Assembly: GCA_964540725.1 (NCBI GenBank) | Contig: CAZINU010000010.1 | Location: 1-34,905, forward strand | Source: JANJWP01 sp964540725 | Lineage (GTDB): Bacteria; Patescibacteriota; Gracilibacteria; BD1-5; UBA2023 | DNA length: 34,905 nucleotides | Direction of reading: 5' to 3' | In this document: positions 1-7,105 of the stretch, piece by piece | How positions within the stretch are numbered: the first letter of the stretch is position 1 | How the letters are laid out: the number at the start of each line of letters is the position of its first letter | Position numbers and translations under genes: made by a program | The notes under the pieces: generated by a model | The model's input: the letters and a program-made list of their open reading frames with translations, nothing else | The model's database searches: none | Told to the model about the DNA's origin: nothing

Positions 1-247
1 AAAGACCCGCAAGATCGACGATCTCTCGGAAGCCGAACTCGACCTCGTCCGCGAGGAGCTTAAGAACCACCTCATCGAAGGCGACCTCCGCCGCGAAGTG
101 GCCGGAAACATCAAGCGCCTCCAGGATATCAACTGCTACCGCGGTTCCCGGCACAAGAAGCGCCTCCCGGTTCGCGGACAGCGCACCAAGACGAACGCCC
201 GCACCCGCAAGGGGAAGGCTATCGCCATCGCCAACAAGAAGAAATAA
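1..247 (+). CDS. rpsM: 30S ribosomal protein uS13, C-terminal part
   Basis: The last 81 codons of uS13 are present, read from base 2; the start lies outside the window. The tail CYRGSRHKKRLPVRGQRTK is the family hallmark, followed by the usual Lys/Arg-rich end that contacts 16S rRNA in the subunit head. It ends in TAA and rpsK follows 24 bases later, the normal order of the alpha operon (rpsM-rpsK-rpsD-rpoA-rplQ). The spacer has no Shine-Dalgarno motif. Identity is certain from motif and neighbours; only the truncation by the window edge is notable. Confidence 0.97.
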   Translation, partial: KTRKIDDLSEAELDLVREELKNHLIEGDLRREVAGNIKRLQDINCYRGSRHKKRLPVRGQRTKTNARTRKGKAIAIANKKK

Positions 248-271
248 ACCGTCCTATCTTTTCCCATCCGT

Positions 272-661
272 ATGGCTAAGACCCTCAAGCGCTCCAAAAA
301 GACCCGCAAGAACGTTGCGGAAGGAGTCGTCCACATCACCGCTACCCTCAACAACACCCACGTCGTCGTCGCCGACAAGGAAGGCAACGTCCTCACCTGG
401 GCAACCGGCGGAAGCTCCGGTTTCAAGGGCGCGCGCGAAGCGACTCCGTACGCCGCCCAGATCACGAGCGAAAACGCCCTCACGAAGGCGAAGACCATGC
501 ACGGCCTCGAGAAGGTCGCGGTCTACGTCAAGGGAATCGGGGCCGGCCGCGAACAGGCCATCCGCGGAATCGTTTCCGCCGGGGTCGACCTCCTCGCCAT
601 CTTCGACGTTACGCCGGTTCCGCACAACGGCTGCCGCAAAAAGAAGGTCCGCAAACTCTAG
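272..661 (+). CDS. rpsK: 30S ribosomal protein uS11
   Basis: 129 residues, full length for the family. The segment TGGSSGFKGAREATPYAAQ and the C-terminal DVTPVPHNGCRKKKVRKL are diagnostic of uS11, which lies on the platform of the small subunit near the E site. It is the second gene of the alpha-operon block, 24 bases after rpsM and 23 before rpsD. The leader reads as a pyrimidine-rich string (cttttcccatccgt) with no purine-rich ribosome binding site, as for nearly all housekeeping genes here. It stops with TAG. Confidence 0.98.
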   Translation: MAKTLKRSKKTRKNVAEGVVHITATLNNTHVVVADKEGNVLTWATGGSSGFKGAREATPYAAQITSENALTKAKTMHGLEKVAVYVKGIGAGREQAIRGIVSAGVDLLAIFDVTPVPHNGCRKKKVRKL

Positions 662-684
662 TATCCAACCGTATTTTTTCCACC

Positions 685-1311
685 ATGCGTTACACCGGTC
701 CGAAAACCAAGCTCTGCCGACGAGAGGGAATCAACCTTTTCGGCTCTGAGAAATACGACCTTTCGCAGAATCACCGAAAACCGCTTTCGAGCCGCTTCGG
801 AAAGACGTCCGGGTTCGGTCTCCAGCTCCGCAAGAAGCAGGCTGCCAAGCGGATGTTCGGCCTGACCGAACGCCAGTTCTCCAACTACTACAAGAAGGCC
901 GTCCGCATGAAGGGCGTCTTGGGTGAGAACATGCTGTCCCTCCTCGAACGCCGCCTCGACAACGTCGTTTTCAAGGCAAGCTTCGCCCGCACGATGATGC
1001 AGGCCCGCCAATTCGTCGGACACGCCCACTTCCTCGTCAACGGGAAGAAGGTGAACATCCCGTCCTACGCGGTTGCCGCCGGAGACGTCATCACGCTCCG
1101 CGAAAAGATGAAGGAATCGCCGGTGTACAAGACCCTCGTGCTCGAATTCGAAGAGTTCGTAAAGGCCAACTCGAACGGAACCGTTTCCGCCGCCAAGTGG
1201 CTCGAAGTCGATGCGAAGAACCTTTCTATCACCGTCAAGGCCCTCCCCGCCAAGGAAGACTTCGACCAGGTCATCGACGTGCAGAAGATTATCGAATTCT
1301 ACTCCAAGTAG
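685..1311 (+). CDS. rpsD: 30S ribosomal protein uS4
   Basis: 208 residues, the usual length. The start MRYTGPKTKLCRREGINLF and the S4 RNA-binding domain in the middle (around SLLERRLDNVVFKA to FLVNGKKVNIPSY, residues about 90-130) identify uS4, a primary 16S rRNA binder and, in some bacteria, a translational repressor of the alpha operon. It lies between rpsK and rpoA, consistent with that operon. The N-terminal region retains only one Cys (Cys11), so a zinc-binding form is unlikely. It stops with TAG. Confidence 0.97.
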   Translation: MRYTGPKTKLCRREGINLFGSEKYDLSQNHRKPLSSRFGKTSGFGLQLRKKQAAKRMFGLTERQFSNYYKKAVRMKGVLGENMLSLLERRLDNVVFKASFARTMMQARQFVGHAHFLVNGKKVNIPSYAVAAGDVITLREKMKESPVYKTLVLEFEEFVKANSNGTVSAAKWLEVDAKNLSITVKALPAKEDFDQVIDVQKIIEFYSK

Positions 1312-1357
1312 CCGTCTCCCGAAAAGAGCGCCAGAGTCGTCCCTAAGCCTTCCCGCC

Positions 1358-2338
1358 ATGCACATTATCCACTCTACGATCGGAGTTCCGAAAATCACCC
1401 AGGAGAAGATTTCGGAAAACGAAACCCGGTTCGTCGTCGGCCCGCTCCCGAGCGGATTCGGCGTCACCGTCGGAAACAGCCTCCGCCGCGTCATGCTCTC
1501 GAGCATCCCCGGATGCCGCGTTACCGGAATCAAGATCAAGGGGGTCAGCCACGAATACCAGACCATTCCCGGACTTAAGGATTCGGTTCTCGACATCCTC
1601 CTCAACCTCAAGGGGCTCGTCGTTTCCAAAGAGGATTCCAGCGTAGAATGGATCCATCTAGTGAAGAACAAGGCCGGAAAGGTGACCGCCGCCGACATCA
1701 AGGCGCCCTCGTCGATCACCGTCCACAACCCGGAACTCGCCATCACCGAAATCGACCGCGACGGATTCTCCCTCGACATGTCGATCCGCATTGAGAAGCA
1801 CGTCGGGTACGTTTCCGTCGAAGAGCTCAAGGAACGCGAAGAGGACGTCTCCGTCCTCCTGGTCGACGCGAACTTCTCTCCGGTCGTCGGCGTCAAGTAC
1901 GAAGTCAAGAACATCCGCTTCGGGGAAATCACCAATCTCGACTCCCTCGAACTCACGGTCCGTACCAACGGCGTCATGACGCCGGAAGACGTTCTCCGGT
2001 TCTCGGGCGACATGCTCAAATCCTACTTCGGACTCTTCAACGAAGAGGGGCTCCAGATCGAAGGCGAATTCATCGGCGACATCAAGGAGATCATCGAAAA
2101 GGAAAAGCAGGAAATCAAGAGCGAACTCGAAAAGGAGAGCTACACGCCGATCGAAATCATGGGCCTCTCCCCCCGCACCCTGAACGCGCTCGTCAACGGG
2201 GAAATCCTCTCCATCGAACAGCTGACGAAGTGCACGGAAGCCAAACTCTCTTCCATTAAGGGATTCGGAAAGAAGGCGATGACCGAAGTCCGCGACGCCC
2301 TTCGCGAACGCGGCTACAAGCTCCTCGGCGACGACTAA
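1358..2338 (+). CDS. rpoA: DNA-directed RNA polymerase alpha subunit
   Basis: 326 residues starting at MHIIHSTIGVPKIT. The open frame extends upstream into rpsD, but the ATG at 1358 matches the family start and follows rpsD by 46 bases. The N-terminal assembly domain (about residues 1-240) contains GNSLRRVMLSSIPG, the dimer-interface signature. The C-terminal domain (about 262-326, with PIEIMGLSPRTLNALVNGE and IKGFGKKAMTEVRDAL) binds UP elements and activators, so this alpha subunit is not truncated. It forms the polymerase platform with beta and beta'. The gene sits in its usual place before rplQ. Confidence 0.98.
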   Translation: MHIIHSTIGVPKITQEKISENETRFVVGPLPSGFGVTVGNSLRRVMLSSIPGCRVTGIKIKGVSHEYQTIPGLKDSVLDILLNLKGLVVSKEDSSVEWIHLVKNKAGKVTAADIKAPSSITVHNPELAITEIDRDGFSLDMSIRIEKHVGYVSVEELKEREEDVSVLLVDANFSPVVGVKYEVKNIRFGEITNLDSLELTVRTNGVMTPEDVLRFSGDMLKSYFGLFNEEGLQIEGEFIGDIKEIIEKEKQEIKSELEKESYTPIEIMGLSPRTLNALVNGEILSIEQLTKCTEAKLSSIKGFGKKAMTEVRDALRERGYKLLGDD

Positions 2339-2368
2339 GACCCCCCACTTACTAAACTTCCGACGAAC

Positions 2369-2731
2369 ATGCGCCACCGCGTAAAAAAATTCGGTCACTT
2401 CAAGAAGAAGGACCGCGACCACCGGGATTCCATGATCCGCAACCTCCTCACGAGCCTCTTCCTCCACAAGGAAATGGTGACGACCGAAAAACGCGCCCTC
2501 GCGATTTCCGGCATGGTCGACCAGCTTGTCAATTTGGCGAATTCCGAAGACAAGACCAGCGCCATCCGCCAGGTCGGCACCGTCCTCTTCGCCAAGGATT
2601 CGGCCCTCGCCCTCTTCGCCTTCGCCGCGAAGCAGAAGGACCGGAAGTCCGGATTCTCCCGCATCGTCCCCATCAAGTACCGCGACGGAGACGCTGCCAA
2701 GATCGTAAAAATCAGCCTTATCGAGGCGTAA
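2369..2731 (+). CDS. rplQ: 50S ribosomal protein bL17
   Basis: 120 residues beginning MRHRVKKFGHFKKKDRDHR, with the conserved TTEKRALAISGMVDQLV helix region; both are typical of bL17, which lies near the peptide exit tunnel. It follows rpoA by 30 bases, the classical end of the alpha operon, but the gene run continues without an obvious terminator into rplM and rpsI, so the transcript is probably longer. No Shine-Dalgarno motif precedes the ATG. Confidence 0.97.
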   Translation: MRHRVKKFGHFKKKDRDHRDSMIRNLLTSLFLHKEMVTTEKRALAISGMVDQLVNLANSEDKTSAIRQVGTVLFAKDSALALFAFAAKQKDRKSGFSRIVPIKYRDGDAAKIVKISLIEA

Positions 2732-2756
2732 TTCCCCATTTTCCAGAAAAACGCGT

Positions 2757-3188
2757 ATGAAAACCCTCATGCCCAAGCAGATCCACGGTAACGAGCGCAA
2801 GTGGTACGTCGTCGACGCCGAAGGCAAGAACCTCGGAAAGCTCGCGACCGCCATCGCCACCGTCCTCAAGGGAAAGAACAAGGTCGATTTCGCCCCCCAC
2901 GTGGATAACGGCGATTACGTCGTCGTTCTCAATGCCGGAAAGGTCGCCGTCTCCGGAAACAAGGAGATGGACAAAATCTACCGCACCCACTCGGGATTCC
3001 TTGGAAACATGAAGGAAACCCCGCTGGGGAAGATGCGCGAAAAGAAGCCGACCGAAATCGTCCGCCACGCCGTATTCGGCATGCTCCCGAAAAACCGGCT
3101 TCGCGACGGCATGATGCTCCGCCTCAAGCTCGAGACCGGCGCAACCCACGCCTACGATTCGCAGAAGCCCGAAACTCTCTCCGTATAA
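2757..3188 (+). CDS. rplM: 50S ribosomal protein uL13
   Basis: 143 residues. KWYVVDAEGKNLGKLAT near the N-terminus and the central HSGFLGNMKETPLGKM segment identify uL13, an early-assembly large-subunit protein. The ATG at 2757 is taken as start; a second in-frame ATG at 2769 would remove four residues and cannot be excluded without ribosome binding evidence. rpsI follows after 19 bases, the conserved rplM-rpsI pair. Confidence 0.96.
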   Translation: MKTLMPKQIHGNERKWYVVDAEGKNLGKLATAIATVLKGKNKVDFAPHVDNGDYVVVLNAGKVAVSGNKEMDKIYRTHSGFLGNMKETPLGKMREKKPTEIVRHAVFGMLPKNRLRDGMMLRLKLETGATHAYDSQKPETLSV

Positions 3189-3207
3189 CCTTCGAACCTC
3201 CTTCCGT

Positions 3208-3606
3208 ATGTCCGCCCAGAGCAAGTACTTCTACGCCGTCGGCCGCCGCAAGACCGCCGTCGCGCAGGTCCGCCTCCACCTCGAAGCCGGCGAATCGTTC
3301 GTCAACGGACGCTCGCTTCAGAGCTACGTCGGCCGCAGCGACCTCTTCGCGAGCGTGTTCGCTCCTTTGAAATTGGCTTCGATGCAGGATAAGGCCCGCT
3401 TCGAAGTGAAGGTCGAAGGAGGCGGCGAAACCGCCCAGGTAGAGGCGATCCGCCACGGCATTTCCCGCGCGCTCGTCCTCGTTTCGGAAGATTTGAAGAA
3501 GGTGCTCCGCGGAGCCGGGTTCCTGACCCGCGACTCCCGTCAGGTCGAACGGAAGAAGCCGGGTCTCCACAAGGCGCGCAAGGCTTCCCAGTGGTCCAAG
3601 CGTTAA
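3208..3606 (+). CDS. rpsI: 30S ribosomal protein uS9
   Basis: 132 residues, full length. FYAVGRRKTAVAQVRL at the N-terminus and the C-terminal KARKASQWSKR are diagnostic; the last Lys-Arg reaches into the P site and contacts tRNA. The gene is coupled to rplM upstream and rpsL 21 bases downstream. Its leader contains cctcc directly before the ATG, the complement of a Shine-Dalgarno motif rather than the motif itself. It stops with TAA. Confidence 0.97.
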   Translation: MSAQSKYFYAVGRRKTAVAQVRLHLEAGESFVNGRSLQSYVGRSDLFASVFAPLKLASMQDKARFEVKVEGGGETAQVEAIRHGISRALVLVSEDLKKVLRGAGFLTRDSRQVERKKPGLHKARKASQWSKR

Positions 3607-3627
3607 TCGTCGTTTTTTCTCCTCCCC

Positions 3628-4047
3628 ATGCCTACCATCAATCAGCTCGTCCGCAAGCCGCGGCAAGACAAGAACCGCAAGAGCAAGTCTCCGGCGCTTC
3701 AGGTCATCAAGAACACCATCAAGCGCGAAACCCGCGAACTCTCTTCGCCCCAGAAGCGCGGCGTCTGCACCAAGGTGTATACGATGACTCCGAAAAAGCC
3801 GAACTCGGCGCTCCGAAAGGTTGCCAAGGTCCGCCTCACCAACGGGTACGAGGTCATCTGCTACATCGGCGGAGAAGGACACAACCTTCAGGAACACTCG
3901 GTCGTTCTCGTTCGCGGAGGACGCGTCAAGGATCTTCCGGGCGTCCGCTACCACATCGTCCGCGGCGTTCTCGATACCCAGGGCGTCGACAAGCGCGGCC
4001 GCTCCCGCTCCCTCTACGGCGCGAAGAAGCCCAAGGCCAAGAAATAG
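3628..4047 (+). CDS. rpsL: 30S ribosomal protein uS12
   Basis: 139 residues starting MPTINQLVRKPRQDKNRKSK. The decoding-centre loop TPKKPNSALRKVAKVRL carries the Lys-43-equivalent lysine at which streptomycin resistance mutations arise in other bacteria, in its wild-type form. The protein monitors codon-anticodon pairing in the A site. It is paired with rpsG as in the str operon, but fusA is not adjacent and tuf lies about 4 kb away, so the str operon is split. It stops with TAG. Confidence 0.98.
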   Translation: MPTINQLVRKPRQDKNRKSKSPALQVIKNTIKRETRELSSPQKRGVCTKVYTMTPKKPNSALRKVAKVRLTNGYEVICYIGGEGHNLQEHSVVLVRGGRVKDLPGVRYHIVRGVLDTQGVDKRGRSRSLYGAKKPKAKK

Positions 4048-4074
4048 CATTTTTCCACCGATACCTCCCTACCT

Positions 4075-4527
4075 ATGAGCACGAAAGGATCCGTCGCCCT
4101 CAACATGCGTAACGAACGTCTCGCGAAGTTCGTCAATTACGTCATGAAGGAGGGGAAGAAATACCTCGCCATGAAGATCATTACGAACGCGTTCGAAGTG
4201 ATCAAGTCCAAGGGGCACGCGAATCCCGAGGAAGTCTTTGAGAAGGCGCTCGAGAACGTCATGCCGAAGATCGAAGTCCGCCCGAAGCGCGTCGGAGGTT
4301 CCATCTACCAGGTTCCCCAGGAAGTGAAGCCGAAGCGCCAGCTCGCGCTCGCCGTCCGCTGGATCCTCGCTTCCGCACGTTCCAAGAGCGGTTCCGAGTT
4401 CCACAACTTCCTCGCGAACGAACTCATCGAAGCGTCCCAGGAAACCGGAAACGCCGTAAAGAAGAAGCTCGAAGTGTACAAGATGGCTGAGGCTAACAAG
4501 GCATTCGCCCGCTTCGCGAGCCGATAA
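4075..4527 (+). CDS. rpsG: 30S ribosomal protein uS7
   Basis: 150 residues. KFVNYVMKEGKKYLAMKI, NVMPKIEVRPKRVGGSIYQV and the C-terminal AEANKAFARFASR identify uS7, which nucleates the head of the small subunit. It is the last gene of the first ribosomal block. Downstream lies a 165-base gap with a repeat element and a short hairpin before rpmA. No Shine-Dalgarno motif; the leader has acctccctacct before the ATG. Confidence 0.97.
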   Translation: MSTKGSVALNMRNERLAKFVNYVMKEGKKYLAMKIITNAFEVIKSKGHANPEEVFEKALENVMPKIEVRPKRVGGSIYQVPQEVKPKRQLALAVRWILASARSKSGSEFHNFLANELIEASQETGNAVKKKLEVYKMAEANKAFARFASR

Positions 4528-4550
4528 TTCGCGTGAAACCCTCGAAATTT

Positions 4551-4616
4551 CGTTTCACTCCTGCGATTCTCGCTCGCCGTACCGAATAGTACGCCTCGCT
4601 TCGATTCTCGGACTTC
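4551..4616 (-). repeat. Dispersed intergenic repeat, copy 1
   Basis: A roughly 65-base element lies in the rpsG-rpmA gap, read on the - strand. Its core (4571-4603) contains CGTAC-tattcg-GTACG, a short hairpin, flanked by GCGAG motifs. It closely matches 19986-20050 over its whole length and 10155-10205 over its core. Just outside it, 4533-4539 and 4552-4558 form an inverted repeat (gtgaaac/gtttcac). It does not encode a supported protein. Function unknown. Confidence 0.8.
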
Positions 4617-4692
4617 AAAGAAATTTCTTCGGTTTGACGCGAATCGTACGATTCATTCCAACCTACTTCTGAATTCCTAATTATTTCCCACC

Positions 4693-4965
4693 ATGGCACA
4701 TAAGAAGGCCCAAGGTTCCACCGCGAACGGCCGTGATTCACAAGCCAAGCGCCTCGGCGTCAAAGCTTTCGGAGGCGAGACCGTCTCCGCCGGAAGCATC
4801 CTCGTCCGCCAGAAGGGTAACAAGTTCTGGCCCGGAAAGAACGTTTCCCAGGGGCACGACTTCACCCTCTTCGCCCTCGCGGGAGGAACGGTCAGCTTCG
4901 AGGAAAAGCGCCGCGTCCGCTTCGACGGTCGCACCTACCGCGACATTTACGTCAACGTGGCGTAA
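4693..4965 (+). CDS. rpmA: 50S ribosomal protein bL27
   Basis: 90 residues with the classical N-terminus MAHKKAQGSTANGRDSQAKR and the segment GSILVRQKGNKFWPGKNV. The N-terminal tail of bL27 reaches the peptidyl transferase centre; here it starts directly at AHKK with no cleavable prepeptide of the Staphylococcus type. The usual partner rplU is not adjacent. The gene is followed at once by a strong terminator. No convincing promoter was found in the upstream gap, so it may be read from the rpsG side. Confidence 0.97.
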   Translation: MAHKKAQGSTANGRDSQAKRLGVKAFGGETVSAGSILVRQKGNKFWPGKNVSQGHDFTLFALAGGTVSFEEKRRVRFDGRTYRDIYVNVA

Positions 4966-4977
4966 TCGTTTTTTTTG

Positions 4978-5013
4978 AAAAAAGGCTTTCGGAAATCCGG
5001 GAGCTTTTTTTAT
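4978..5013 (+). terminator. Rho-independent terminator after rpmA
   Basis: The eight-base stem 4985-4992/4997-5004 (gctttcgg with ccgggagc, two G-U pairs) has an aaat loop, is preceded by six A and followed by seven T. It closes the rpmA transcript. Confidence 0.85.
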
Positions 5014-5030
5014 TTAAAAGATGGTTGCCA

Positions 5031-5058
5031 TTGACAATATATATAAGGCAATTATAAA
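5031..5058 (+). promoter_or_regulatory. Near-consensus promoter for the 55-residue membrane gene
   Basis: TTGACA at 5031-5036, 16 bases, TATAAA at 5053-5058. The spacer and surroundings are very A+T-rich against a G+C-rich background. The expected start site lies about 25 bases before the ATG at 5090. Confidence 0.85.
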
Positions 5059-5089
5059 TATTGCGGACTTTTAAAAGGAGGAACCTGCC

Positions 5090-5257
5090 ATGTCCAATAC
5101 GGATATGAGTATCGATCGGAATGTGAAGCGCTTTGCGTATCTGCTTTGCATATGCGAGCTATTGGCTACGCTCTGGGCATTCCCATTATCGCCGATTAAC
5201 ATGGGCGAAGAGTTGAATAAGGCTCAGAATGTTCCGTTTTCTGCCATCGTTCCGTAA
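5090..5257 (+). CDS. Small single-pass membrane protein, unknown
   Basis: A 55-residue ORF (MSNTDMSIDRNVKRFAYLLC at the start) with one hydrophobic segment at about residues 15-36 and a polar tail. I do not recognise it. The case for a real gene is strong: a near-consensus promoter, a textbook ribosome binding site (AAAAGGAGG, eight bases before the ATG), TAA stop and its own terminator at 5274-5301. This Shine-Dalgarno site is exceptional in the window, where housekeeping genes have none; only three other orphans (14303, 18235 on the - strand, 33490) share the trait. Base composition of the leader is also more A+T-rich than its surroundings, compatible with acquisition from elsewhere. It could be a regulatory or toxin-like peptide, but nothing in the sequence proves this. 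Confidence 0.75.
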   Translation: MSNTDMSIDRNVKRFAYLLCICELLATLWAFPLSPINMGEELNKAQNVPFSAIVP

Positions 5258-5273
5258 TTGCGGGCCATGTCGC

Positions 5274-5301
5274 AAAATCCCCGGATACCCGGGGATTTTT
5301 T
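5274..5301 (+). terminator. Terminator after the 55-residue gene
   Basis: Stem aaaatccccgg (5274-5284) with ccggggatttt (5289-5299), loop of four bases, followed by further T. The symmetrical A/T flanks would also work on the - strand. Confidence 0.85.
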
Positions 5302-5428
5302 CGTATTCCACCGCGCCCGAACCTATTTGGAGCAGGGGTGGATATGGGATTGTCCGCACGGACAGGGCATTCCCCGGGCGTAACTGTGTACGACCGCGAG
5401 GAGGCCGTTCGAGCGGGCGGCCTTTTGC
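5302..5428 (+). other. Unassigned stretch with hairpins; possible leader RNA
   Basis: No convincing ORF. gcgcccg (5313-5319) can pair with cgggcgt (5375-5381), enclosing a small hairpin tgtccgcacggaca. A terminator-like hairpin (aggccg...cggcctttt, about 5403-5425) ends just before the ATG at 5429. The arrangement of aptamer-like fold, terminator and start codon resembles a riboswitch expression platform, but no known class is recognised and no promoter was found. Confidence 0.3.
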
Positions 5429-5647
5429 ATGCGGGCAGCGAGACTCGGTCTCGCCGCTCTCGGATTTTTCGTTTTCGGCGGCGTTTCTTTCGTCGTCATC
5501 GGTTTTTTTCCGCCGTTTCTTGGACTGGCGCGGATTCCTGAAAAGATTGGTTTTTGCGTTGGGGCAATATATTCGAAACGGCCCCGGTTTCAATGGGGGC
5601 GCGAATTCGGACCCCGAGATTTGCCTTGAACGGACGGAATATGGTAA
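5429..5647 (+). CDS. Possible small membrane protein
   Basis: A 72-residue frame starting at ATG 5429, reading one UGA (5627-5629) as Gly and stopping at TAA 5645-5647. Residues about 5-34 are strongly hydrophobic (LGLAALGFFVFGGVSFVVIG and onward), enough for one or two membrane passes, with a positively charged start (MRAAR). There is no Shine-Dalgarno site, no recognisable family and no clear promoter. In G+C-rich DNA such frames arise by chance, so this is only a candidate; its position between two terminator-like structures and upstream of the 427-residue gene is the main context. If real, the UGA would be a ninth sense UGA. Confidence 0.35.
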
Positions 5648-5680
5648 ATTTGGGGAAAGTTCGCGTAAATCTCCGCATCC

Positions 5681-6964
5681 ATGCCACTTTCCCACGCCGC
5701 GCGCTCCCTTCCGGAGCCCCACTTCCCCCCTCGGCTCGAAGACCTTACCGACGAACAGCTCGCGCTTCTGGGGTACCGGCGAAAGATCGTCCACTCCCGA
5801 AAGAAGGGCATCGCCCCCGTCACGCGCATCGTTTCGGCCAGTCAACCGGAACCGGCCCGTTCCAAAAAGCCGCGGAACCCGTCCGCCTCCGAAGTCGTCG
5901 CGGAATTCCGCCGCTTGACGGGTAACCGCATGGACCGCCTGAAGGACGCGCCCGCCTCCGGCCGAAAAACCGCCGACGTTCTCCATCCGTCGTTCCGCCG
6001 GTACGCGAACCGCGCGAACGACGTGCTGTCCTTGTCCGTTCCGAGCGCCAAGGCAACCCCGGGCATTGCCGCGTTCGAGCGCGCGTACCGCGTCGACCCC
6101 CTTTCGCGCGCCGAATTCGAGGAACGCTTCGGCGAATTTCTCCGTACCGGTCCGAACGACGGATCCTGAAAGGCCCTCTACCACGGATTCCTCGCCTCCG
6201 AGCTCCCGTTCCTCATGAATGTCGAAGCCCTTCGTGCCATGACTCCCGAAACGTGGAGGCGTCAGTCGAGAAAAGTGGAATGGAGCCGCCTTTCGTGGCG
6301 GGTTCTCGACTGGCTCGAGACGCTCGACGCGAATCCGGAAGACCCGCTCTTCCTGTCGTACCGGGCATACCGGTGACTCGATAAGCCGACCCCGGGAGAA
6401 TCGGAAGAATCGGACGGGGAATACGACGGGCATTTCTTCGAATGGGAACGGCAGAAGGAATTGACGGCGAAACGGTCGGCCGAGCGGGCGGAGTCTGCCG
6501 CTACCGGCGTTGCCGGACGGGTTCGCCAGTATTTCGACGCGCTCGAAGAACGCTTCTCCGACCCCGGCGTTTCCGGACGCCCCCAGTTCCGGGAATTCGC
6601 GAATCGGTTCGAGCCGTTCTACCACGCGTTTTCGGACATCGACGCCGCGTACCAGGAGCTCCTCCGTCGGAAATTCCCGTTCCTGCTCGACCGCGAATGG
6701 CTCCGAACCGCTTCGCCCGAAGCATGGAAAAACCAAACCGCGTCCATCGATCGGAAAGCGCTGTATGCCCGGACGTGGAAATTCGTCACGGCGCTTTCGG
6801 AAGACGGGCCGCTCGAAAACGCTCCCGGATTGTCGCGTACCCTCGAGCGGCACCGGGGATCGGAAACGGTATTGGCCCGTTCGATTTCGGAGCACCTTGC
6901 CAAGTTCCTTGGGGCGTTGGATAAGCATTACGCAGAGGGGTCGGAGACGCGGAACGTTCAATAA
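5681..6964 (+). CDS. Unknown protein with a duplicated domain; two UGA-Gly codons
   Basis: A 427-residue protein once UGA at 6167-6169 (residue 163) and 6374-6376 (residue 232) are read as glycine; under the standard code it breaks into three pieces. I recognise no family. It contains two copies of one motif with identical spacing: PFL at 176-178 and 333-335, then LR, then PExW ending at 192 and 349, then Q at 195 and 352, each preceded by an F/E-rich helical stretch of about 35 residues. The N-terminus (about 1-100) is a separate basic, proline-rich region including LTDEQLALLGYRRKIVHSR. No signal peptide or membrane segment is visible, so a cytoplasmic location is likely. No Shine-Dalgarno motif and no clear promoter precede the ATG; an attenuated terminator-like hairpin follows. 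The homologous UGA position inside repeat 1 shows the frame is truly continuous. Confidence 0.85.
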
Positions 6965-7009
6965 AAAACCGATCTGACCGGAGCTCGCGTTGCCGGGGCT
7001 GACGAAATG

Positions 7010-7039
7010 TCGAAATCCCCGGGAGACCGGGGATTTCGA
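7010..7039 (+). terminator. Terminator-like hairpin
   Basis: Perfect 13-base stem (tcgaaatccccgg, 7010-7022, with 7027-7039) and a gaga loop. There is only a short T run inside the stem, so termination may be partial. It separates the 427-residue gene from the ftsX promoter. Confidence 0.65.
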
Positions 7040-7055
7040 TTGCCGCAATCCGCCC

Positions 7056-7082
7056 TTGCCCATCCGCGTTTTTCCGTACAAT
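7056..7082 (+). promoter_or_regulatory. Promoter for ftsX
   Basis: TTGCCC (7056-7061), 15 bases, TACAAT (7077-7082). It lies 24 bases before the TTG start at 7106, which supports that start. Confidence 0.6.
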
Positions 7083-7105
7083 GCCCCAAACCTAACGTTT
7101 CCGCC

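Noticed and set aside
5302..5428. A known riboswitch or 6S RNA
   Set aside because: No conserved core of any class I know could be matched; only generic pairing and a terminator-like hairpin are seen.
6167..6376. Pseudogene with two nonsense codons
   Set aside because: Both interruptions are UGA, which is sense in this genome; the frame and the repeat spacing continue unbroken across them.
5186..7081. A 631-codon open frame on the - strand opposite the duplicated-domain gene
   Set aside because: It has Arg/Gly/Pro-rich shadow composition, no promoter or start signal, and overlaps terminators; the + strand frame shows an internal repeat that only makes sense if that strand is coding.
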